Source of the DNA: Thereva unica
Lineage: Eukaryota > Arthropoda > Insecta > Diptera > Therevidae
Length of the DNA: 64,000 nt
Direction of reading: 5' to 3'
Assembly: GCA_949987705.1 (NCBI GenBank)
Contig: OX465283.1
Span: 50,754,953 to 50,818,952, forward strand
The position numbers and the translations under genes were made by a program. A model generated the notes under the pieces. It saw only the letters and a list, made by a program, of their open reading frames with translations, had not been told where the DNA came from and searched no databases. Positions 56,540 through 64,000 of the stretch are shown here, one piece after another (the first letter of the stretch is position 1; every line of letters starts with the position of its first letter).

Positions 56540-57535
56540 TACTTTAACATTGCAAAAATGCAGGACAAGGTTTTATTTTTGGGATGTGTAGGGGGGGTCA
56601 ATGTGAGCTTAAGTTGGAGTTTTCGGGATTCTAACCCCCCCCCCCATATTTTCTGAATATTTTATTACAATTTTACCTCCTAGAAATTAGCAATAACAGC
56701 TAGCAAGTAATAATAATGAATGAATGACTATACGTTATAAGAAATGCCGATGTTTGAGTAATGTAATAAAATTGTTTCGCATTTTTTTGCGGGTTTTTAT
56801 TGCTGTTATGCCATGTTTTATAAGGTACGATATGGTTTAAAATGAAATTCTTTGAATAATAACATGCGTTACTCCAATTTTTTAAAATAATTTGTTTTAG
56901 GACTGCACAAAAAAGTGCTTTATTCAGTTATGTTAGCTATCTAGCAAAATATGGACGTATTCAGTTTGTGATAAAAGTTTGAATTATCTTAGTCTTATTT
57001 CAAAATTGTTATTTCAGTTTGATCTTAGTTAAATTTTCATATTTATAACTGTGTAAATAGTTATTCAGTTGCGCATACTACCAAAACACAAGTTTTGGAG
57101 GATAGTATACACTCTATTTGTTATAAAAGTTATTCTGATAGTCGTACGGATAACAGCGTTTGTTGTCATAGTACCAGCAACAGCGACGATACTGTCTTGT
57201 ATACTAGAAGCTCCCTTGATTGATTTTAATTTCCTGACCAACTGTTTCATTTTCTCTTTGAACTTTCAGCCTTGACACCTTTGTACTCTGCTATAATTCC
57301 TCAGCAAATCTAAAAATGTCCAGTAATTGATAATGAACCGCTGCACAGCCCTTCAAAAAGACCAAGAATAGAGTAGATAGAAAAGCAGCATGCTGGATTA
57401 GTCGTATTGGGGACACCACTTTAAAAACGCACCGACAAACTCTACCTCGCAGGTGGTGTGGAAATGAGTTATACAACTTGCAAACGCTTGTCATAAAATG
57501 AATACGCCCGTATGTTGCTAGATATGTAGTTAGAA
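56540..57535. other. Gene-free AT-rich stretch
   Basis: Nothing recognised. A C-run lies at 56,637-56,646. The 91-codon minus frame near 57,291 and the opposed pair at 57,065-57,275 are chance frames. Confidence 0.4.
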
Positions 57536-57539
57536 TAAG

Positions 57540-57815
57540 ACAGACAGCAGCGATGGTCACGCGCATTTTTGGTTAGCACCCGTTTCTGGGCACTTGTGCC
57601 TATGCAGCTGGCTAGAGCATGGAAACTTTTGGTTGAGCTCCATTTACAAACAGCAGCGTATAATTATATGTGTGCGAGGCAAAATAGCCCGCGCTTGGTG
57701 GGAGGGATTGGGTTTGAATGTTGCAATGCAGAAGCTGCTCTCAGCATTCGTTTTATATTCTCGCGCCGCTCTCAAAATTCATGTCATATTCTCGCACGCC
57801 ATCGCTGCTGTCTGT
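57540..57815. mobile_element. Left arm of an inverted-repeat complex
   Basis: Bounded by ACAGACAGCAGCGATGG (57,540-57,556) and its inverse (57,799-57,815). The interior (GTTTCTGGGCACTTGTGCCT, AGCTCCATTTACAAACAGCA, GAGGCAAAATAGCCCGCGCT) reappears inverted at 58,310-58,615 with few changes. Confidence 0.7.
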
Positions 57816-57892
57816 TACTGGACCTCGACTAAAAGTGCCCCAGATATGTAAGTAAAATTTGGTCGAGCTAGAGCAACAGACAGCAGCGAATA

Positions 57893-58286
57893 GGCCTTTC
57901 CACACTAGTATTCTGTATGCAGTATGCAAGCTGGATTGACAACAACCGCGATTTCCACACCTGTATTCTTGCAGCGGCGTAACCATTCATATTCCGATTA
58001 AGTACTTGATTGTGTGCGTGTGCTTCATTTCGAATTTAGTGCTTGAAAATTTCTGACCCCCCCCAACTGTGTCTCTATTGGTGTTAGTGAGTTGAAGCCC
58101 GAGAAATAGGTTTGAAATGTGCTGCACATTTCTCTCCAAGTTCATCACTTTTTGTAGAGAATTCTCCTTGATTCTCTTACCCCCTTCCTAAAAAATCCGT
58201 TTGCATAGGCCAGGACCGGATCCCGGTTGTAGAGCGGTTAAAGAAGAAGAAGAATACTGAATACAGAATACTAGTGTGGAAAGGCC
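57893..58286. mobile_element. 394-bp TIR element between the inverted arms
   Basis: TIRs of 26 bp exact, starting GGCCTTTCCACACTAGTATT, extending to about 35 bp with two mismatches. No matching duplication at the flanks. Near the right end GAGCGGTTAAAGAAGAAGAA looks like a LINE 3' tail, so a LINE scrap may be captured inside. Confidence 0.75.
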
Positions 58287-58309
58287 CAATGTGTGCGAGA
58301 GGATGAAAT

Positions 58310-58615
58310 GAATGCTAAGAGCGGCGTCTGCATTGCGAAAATATGAAATGAATGGGTGCGAGAATATGCCATGGATTTTGAGAGCGGCGTCTGCATTGCG
58401 AGAATATAAAACGAATGCTGAGAGCAGCTTCTGCATTGCAACATTCAAACCCATTCCCTCCCACCAAGCGCGGGCTATTTTGCCTCGCACACATATAATT
58501 ATACACTGCTGTTTGTAAATGGAGCTCAACCAAAAGTTTCCATGCTTTAGCCAGCTGCATAGGCACAAGTGCCCAGAAACGAGTGAGCAACAAAATGCGC
58601 GTGTCGCCATCGTTG
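58310..58615. mobile_element. Right arm of the inverted-repeat complex
   Basis: Inverted copy of 57,560-57,800. AGAGCGGCGTCTGCATTGCG occurs twice (58,319 and 58,380). After the arm, CAGAAACG-GTG-AGCAACAAA followed by TGCGCGTGTCGC is duplicated (58,576 and 58,631). Confidence 0.7.
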
Positions 58616-58724
58616 CAGCAAGTGTCCAGAAACGGGTGTAGCAACAAAGTGCGCGTGTCGCGAATTCTTTGTTTTACCCCCAGCGAAAAAGTGCCAAACG
58701 CGCCTAAAGAAGTTAACACTTCAA

Positions 58725-59015
58725 AAAACTCCGTCCATTGAATGAGCTGCTCGCTCGAGGGAGGGAGGCTGCATAGCAGCATCGGATAGAGAAGAATTTG
58801 TAAGCTGACGGTAACGCAGGGTACCGTCGTCAGCGAAGCTGAAAAGTGGGTTGGAAGGAATTGAAATTAGGTCATTTAAAAAGATAAGAAATAGGGCCGG
58901 TGATAAAATTGACCCCTGGGGACCCCCGCAAAGATGGGGTGAGATTCTGATTTGACGCCAATTACCTTAATTGAACGCCCTAAAAGGAAGCTCTCAATCC
59001 ACGTATATGGTACGG
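58725..59015 (-). pseudogene. LINE family D, scrambled fragment
   Basis: Minus-strand WIESFLLGRSIKVIGVKSES then HPIFAGVPRGQFY (motif B) and a corrupted SASLTTV for FADDGTL. It joins at about 58,802 to sequence matching the pre-RT linker of the long copy (49,090-49,165). In the intact element the linker precedes the RT, so the order is reversed here. Confidence 0.7.
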
Positions 59016-59019
59016 TTTT

Positions 59020-60180
59020 GCCCCCAAACTATTTCACCACCGTGTAATTAACACGTGAACAAGTCGCTATGCTGTCCATTGTTGTGAGGTTTTCCATAAT
59101 ACAGATTTTGGCCTTTTTCTGATTTCGCCTAAATTCACGTTCTTTGGCAAAATTCCCAACAAAAGCATGTCGAAAGCTAATGGCCAAACCTGTTCTACGT
59201 AATTTCGAAATCATTTTCTAAAATCACCTAATTTCGGCTCAGTGCAAACATGGTATTACTTTCAGTAATATTAATTGCAGTAATTGCATAATCATTTAGT
59301 AACTAATAAATACTATTCGAAAAATCTTCTTCAAATAGCTATACTAGAGGCCTTTCCACTAATCTATAGAGTCTTACTTAGTTCCACCACTATTTCACAG
59401 ATGATTAAAGCTTCAGATTAAAAACAAAAAATTAATAAACAAAACTTCTAAAAGAAATACTTCGAAAAAATAAGCAAGTTGTACAGAGTGCAAATTTAAG
59501 CCATAACGATTTTATGCGAGCATGAATAAATTTGTATTTGTCCTTTATTGTGGCATTTTGATTATCACGTAATATTACAGCTTGATAAGAGCTTCTGATT
59601 GATTGGTCTGCAAATAAACACAATTTATTCAATTTTTTTATCATAACGAGTTTTTGCATAACTCTTCCAACGTAACAAGATCGCGCGCTTTATTTAATCT
59701 AGACATGAGCAAGTTGCAATATAACACGTTCGAACATTTGTTATCGGGATAAGTTTTAACATATCCATGTAGAATTGATTTATGACTATGGATTACCACG
59801 TAGGTAGTTAATTTATGGATAGCATGCACTTGTGGATTATAAGCAAACATTGCCATAGTATAACCAAATTACACTACGTCCGTCGGAAGAAGGAATATCA
59901 TGGAATGGATGATGTTGTTTATAGTAGAGATATATATGCGCCTACATATCGCTGGTCAAAGCTGGTGATGTTAGGTGTGATGTTTGAACTAGTTGAGACT
60001 AATTACATTTGTTTAACACTAATTGATTTTTGAATGAATTCACATCTGAAGTGTAAAATTAAGTGGTATATTTACTCAGAGTATTATGAAACGATTTTTA
60101 TTTTTGAAGGACTTTCAGTTGAGACGAGGCGTGACACAACGTACTTTGAGTCCATGAAAAGATATGAAGTTCATTTTGAT
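59020..60180. other. Gene-free AT-rich stretch
   Basis: No gene. AGGCCTTTCCAC at 59,348 resembles the end of the 394-bp element but no partner end was found. Confidence 0.4.
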
Positions 60181-60185
60181 TATTA

Positions 60186-60383
60186 AGCTGCATTTACATC
60201 CCAAAGTCAACGCGAAAGTGCATTTTGAAACTCTTTTATCGCACAGAAATTTGTATGTTTATTTCTCTGTTGCACGAAAGTTTCAGAATTTTCGTGCAAC
60301 AGAGAAAAAAGCATACAAATTTCTGTGCGATAAAAGAGTTTCAAAATGCACTTTCGCGTTGACTTTGGAATGTAAACGCGGCT
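60186..60383. mobile_element. 198-bp near-perfect foldback MITE, TTA duplication
   Basis: Two arms of about 96 bp pair with roughly 90% identity: AGCTGCATTTACATCCCAAA, GTCAACGCGAAAGTGCATTT, TGAAACTCTTTTATCGCACA, GAAATTTGTATG and CTCTGTTGCACGAAA, mirrored on the right. Almost no loop. TTA at 60,183-60,185 and 60,384-60,386. A truncated relative is at 30,228-30,393. Its transcript would form a long hairpin. Confidence 0.85.
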
Positions 60384-60659
60384 TTAATGTTATGTTTTGA
60401 CGAGTTCAGTTAGTTGGTACACAAAAAAATTAACGAAGTTTAAATGAAAATATAAAGTATCAAAAGGCTAGGTGCAAGAACTCGTCAATCACGTGTTGGT
60501 GCTACCAATACGTTATATAGTTAATTCAGTTTGATATTCTATCAAATACGAGGAGATAAGTTCACGACCATATAAACCAAATCTGTCATTTAACTGATTT
60601 GCGGAAGGCGAGAGAATAACGCCTGTTGCCATCATCCTATTCTTTTTCTATTTTCAGGT

Positions 60660-60757
60660 CAAGCTTACTACTAGACATTGCACCATGAGTTGAACGACAT
60701 GACGGTCTAGTGGTACAAAGGGTGATTCCTGAGCTTGACCATGCCACATAAAAAAAA
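60660..60757 (+). pseudogene. LINE family D 3' UTR end with A-tail
   Basis: Plus-strand TCAAGCTTACTACTAGACAT then TGCACCATGAGTTGAACGAC through CATGCCACATAAAAAAAAA. Same as the inverted 3' ends at 47,370-47,475 and 56,165-56,235. Confidence 0.75.
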
Positions 60758-60804
60758 AGTTCACGTGATACCAAGACAGACCAGACTTTGAACCTTGGCC
60801 AGCT

Positions 60805-61920
60805 TAATCACAGCACCATTTTGTTTGGCCTTAACCACCTTGCAATGGATGCATACTTGACCATGGGCAGTCCGACCACCATAAAAATAACAAAGTTTAG
60901 ACAAGAGTGCGAAGATTTTACTAACAATAAAACAAATGAGATCGCAGCAGGTCGATTCGAAGGATTTAGTTGCAGCAAATTTAATGTCGAACAGTAGGAT
61001 TCATGAAGCAAGTTCTTCATACAGATAAGTATTTCATTTCTTGCCACAGGAAAATAAAGTTGCACATCGTCTGCATACATATGAATCTTAGAATATCGTT
61101 AGCAAAAATCCTTACTAATATTGTAAATGCGAAAGTAACTCTGTCTACCTGTCTCTCTGTTACTCTTTCACGTCTAAACGGCTGAGCTGGTTTTGATGAA
61201 ATTTGTTACAGAGATTAATTAGACCTTTGAGAAGGACATGGACCCGAAAAAATGGTTTGAAGGGGTTGAAATGGGGGATGAAAGTTCGTATTGAAGTCCA
61301 AACAAATTAAAAAATTAAAAAAAAAATTTTAAAACCTTAATTGACAGACAACACCCAGCCCAAACCGCTGGCGCTAAAGAGCTGAAATTTTGACAGTGCA
61401 TCCCTATAATGACGTCCATTCGTAGAAGATATCCAAGTATGGCAGGTCATCTCGAAAATGACCAGCGTATATATATTCAACGGATAATACTGCGGTAAGG
61501 GCTGAATGACCAGCACATTGATGGGACGCACCGGGTTCCAGCTGGTACTGAATAAAAGAGGCCCAAGAATGAAGCCTTGAAGGACTCCAACGTGGAGTAG
61601 GGCACGTGAGAAACCTTAGCCACCTAGTTTAACCTTTTGAGAGCGGTTAGATAAGAAACTTGGCAAAAGCTCAAGAGCAGAAAGAACAAAATGTGCTTGT
61701 GAGGCCAGGTTTCGCAGAAGCAGGACGTGATTGAAGGCTGTGTTGTTTACGAAAGCCAGATTGCCATATATTTATATTTTCAAGTTTAAGACGCTCACGA
61801 TACGCAATTACTTGAGTAGCCATCAGCTTTCTAAGGAGCTTTGCCAGAAATGAAAGAATACTGATAATTTGAATGGGTATGATTAAAACATGCTTCCAAG
61901 TCTAGGGAAACTTTGGTACC
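60805..61920 (-). pseudogene. LINE family J (CR1/I-like) RT, interrupted
   Basis: Minus-strand: KAFNHVLLLRNLASQAHFVL region, ALELLPSFLSNRSQKVKLGG, VLQGFILGPLLF (motif B), then an insertion, then MYADDVQLYFPVARNEILIC (YADD) and LLQLNPSNRPAAISF. Family J differs from D in MYADDVQLY. Interrupted at about 61,083-61,540. Multiple breaks. Confidence 0.75.
61083..61540 (+). mobile_element. Helitron-like insertion in LINE J
   Basis: At 61,108 TCCTTACTAATATTGTAAAT is followed by GCGAAAGTAACTCTGTCTAC, TTTCACGTCTAAACGGCTGA and GATGAAATTTGTTACAGAGA. I recognise this leader from insect Helitron-type 5' ends. No hairpin-CTRR 3' end is visible, so the right boundary is uncertain and the class tentative. 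Confidence 0.45.
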
Positions 61921-61924
61921 GTGA

Positions 61925-63200
61925 GGCAGCAGTTGAGAACTTAAGTTATAGACGAGGTATGATCATTTTTAAAAAAAACCAGACGAAATGTAATGTAATT
62001 GCTGGTGCAAGTTTTCGTCAAACAAGGTGGCGCCATAACCATTTTACGTAAATTCCATTTTCGGTAAGAAATGATTCGCAACTGAAAATTGAACCTAGTT
62101 TATGACATAAAAATAAAGTATTGAATCTGATGTCTGAAAAAGGAATTTTCCTATTCAGGACCTTAAAAATATGTTAAACAATTTAGCAGCAAAGGGTCCG
62201 GCAATTTAGCAGCAATTGGCTGGCCAAAAGTAAAAGATCTCTGTTGAAATAAATTTAAAATAAAAAAACTGGTTATCGCATAAAGCAACAACTAATAACT
62301 TCCATATCAAATCGAAAAATGTTTCCACAAATCTCCCCCCAAAAAAAAATTTTATTGTGAGAGATAAAAATCAAATGAGATTTAAACCTTTGTATATGTA
62401 CACTTCCGCTATAGCAATAAAATTTTAATAACCCTGATCAATATTCTTTATAAATATACGAATAAATGCAAAGAATATAAGCATAAGCCTCTTTCAATTC
62501 TGCTCATCCTAAGCTTCCCACATAGCATCAAATATAAATTCGATTTATTTACCTCCGGCAAAATGATATTTCTTGGAAGAAAAAAATCATCTTCTATTTG
62601 TACCAAAAATCCTTAAATTCCGATTCCATAATGTAAATAATAAATATCCTTAGATCTGAAAAAATTCAACAGGATACAGTAAAATTTTTTTATTTGCTTT
62701 GGAAGGATAAGTACCTTCAATAAAAAAAATAGATAATATTTTACTTCCACTTTTTATGTAAACTTTCGGCAGGAGCCAAACAAAAACATTTGATAATTGT
62801 TTCAAGATATAAGGACAGTAGAAGGACGATCTTAAAGGGGGCAGTTGAATCGTTGTAAAAAAGGTTTACTTTTGTGGAGTGGGGTCAGGTCCATGGCCTT
62901 CTATTTGGGAATTAACTGCAATTAAAATTGCGTATATTGTACTCGTTCCCTAAATTTGACCACGTATTTGGATTACTGTGTTGTAAGGTTCGTAGTAATT
63001 TCTATTAGTGCCTTTTGCATTAATAGCTACTATAACCCGCGAAAATACGTGAACTTAAAAAACTTGCCGAATAAAATATGTTGATACCACAGGAGTATTA
63101 TGATCCAGAATTAACGATTTTTCCAAGGTCCAAATTAATTATTGATAGAAGAACTATCACTAATCCAGAGGAGAAGCTTAAGGCTGGTCGTCCATTGGAA
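61925..63200. other. Gene-free AT-rich stretch
   Basis: No coding or repeat family recognised. Confidence 0.4.
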
Positions 63201-63204
63201 GCGT

Positions 63205-63388
63205 ATTCGAGCGGCTACGCGCTTCGGCTACATGAGCGGCTACACGCGGCTATGCGCGACAGATCCAACATAAAGACTTTCATACAAACATCGTCCACTG
63301 CAAGCGGCTTTGAGCGGGCGGCTATAGGCGTATTCGAGCGTGCCGCGCGAATCCAAATTAATTTGGATCAGCGCGTAGCCGCTCGAAT
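63205..63388. mobile_element. Short inverted-repeat element with GCGGCTA motifs
   Basis: Exact 18-bp inverted ends ATTCGAGCGGCTACGCGC (63,205-63,222 and 63,371-63,388). GCGGCTA or close variants recur between them, and an 18-bp AT palindrome ATCCAAATTAATTTGGAT lies at about 63,351-63,368. Clustered subterminal motifs are typical of transposase-binding arrays in non-autonomous elements. No duplication seen. The 106-codon frame over it is chance. Confidence 0.55.
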
Positions 63389-63399
63389 CAGGAAATGAT

Positions 63400-64000
63400 T
63401 TTCTCCAAATAGTACAGGAAAAATTGTAAAAATAGCGGAAATGATTGGGTATAGGCTGAAAATTGGCACAGAGCTTTCTTTTAGGGTTCTCAATAAGGGG
63501 TTATAAAGTCTACCGATTTTCTACCCCGGGAAGCTCATTTTTTAGGGTGTTTTAGGGTCAATATATCAGTTTTTTGCAAATACATCTGAAACCGTAAGAC
63601 CTATAATAAAATAATGTTCACAAAGTTTGTAGATTCTCTACTCAAATAAATATTATACATTTTCCTGTACGAATTGCCATTCAAGATATATCACCGTTTT
63701 AAAGATATAAATTACTCATACATATGTACTCATTCACGACTTGTATAGGTTATCAGAAGTTCAAGTTGGACTACGTTGTTAATTTTTTTAGGGATGATTC
63801 CTGGATGTATTTGGAGAAAATATTGTTCTAGAGAGGGGCTTAACTACTAAAATACAGGGTGTTTACGAAAAAAAATGTATTTTGTTTTAATTTATTTAGA
63901 GTTGAATAACTAGTTTACTAATTATCGTAAAGCAATATCCTTCGACTCATCTTTTATGTGAATGTGTATTCTTTTATTTGATATAAATAACAGAAACTTG
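63400..64000. other. Gene-free right edge
   Basis: AT-rich, nothing recognised. AATACAGGGTGTTTACGAAAAA near 63,852 is a common dispersed-repeat end motif but has no partner here. Confidence 0.3.

Noticed and set aside
57893..58286. hAT assignment for the 394-bp element
   Set aside because: TIRs are clear but the flanks show no 8-bp or 3-bp duplication, so no class was assigned.
63078..63398. 106-codon frame as a gene
   Set aside because: Its second half is the GCGGCTA inverted-repeat element; the open frame follows from the GC-rich repeat.

Overview
This 64-kb window looks like repeat-dense intergenic or intronic DNA from an animal, most likely an arthropod and probably an insect. The DNA is AT-rich, and there are no ribosome-binding sites, operons or long bacterial-style genes. 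Almost everything recognisable is transposon-derived: several non-LTR retrotransposon (LINE) families, a tRNA-derived SINE, Copia and BEL/Pao fragments, Helitrons, a mariner/Tc3-like transposase, and many short non-autonomous DNA transposons with terminal inverted repeats (TIRs). A fragment at 45.2 kb resembles a repetitive protein family I know mainly from arthropod genomes. I found no convincing host gene or exon. The longest clean reading frame is a reverse transcriptase at 12.2-13.3 kb.

Layout. 0-9 kb: RTE-like LINE end, opposed Helitron pieces (2.8-6.2 kb, one with a textbook 3' hairpin-CTAG end and a mariner fragment inside), SINE copy 1, and a decayed LINE. 10-14.6 kb: Copia integrase pseudogene carrying two adjacent foldback MITEs, the intact-looking RT ORF, SINE copy 2 and LINE scraps. 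14.6-17 kb: transposon-poor stretch with a GC-richer island. 17-24.7 kb: LINE split by a 488-bp element with 8-bp target duplications, then another LINE split by a 2.6-kb TIR element. 24.7-41 kb: mostly unassigned AT-rich DNA with foldback MITEs, a 146-bp tandem-repeat family, a BEL gag fragment, SINE copy 3 and an internally deleted LINE. 41-45.6 kb: Helitron-type minisatellite with a hAT-like insertion, more TIR elements and the arthropod-family fragment. 46-53.3 kb: two abutting LINEs, an RNase H LINE fragment and a mariner-like transposase. 53.3-54.8 kb: three copies of one 472-bp MITE nested inside one another. 55-64 kb: LINE remnants, an inverted-repeat complex and a near-perfect 198-bp foldback.

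The elements record the order of insertion. Clean target-site duplications let the nested insertions be read as a relative chronology. The three nested 472-bp copies (53,349-54,770) are nearly identical and so are the youngest events visible. Most foldback elements with readable ends carry 3-bp TTA, TAA, TAG or TTT duplications, as expected for PIF/Harbinger-type movement. At least three others carry 7-8-bp duplications, as expected for hAT-type movement. Assignments come from reading motifs by eye. Family names are tentative and boundaries without target duplications are approximate.
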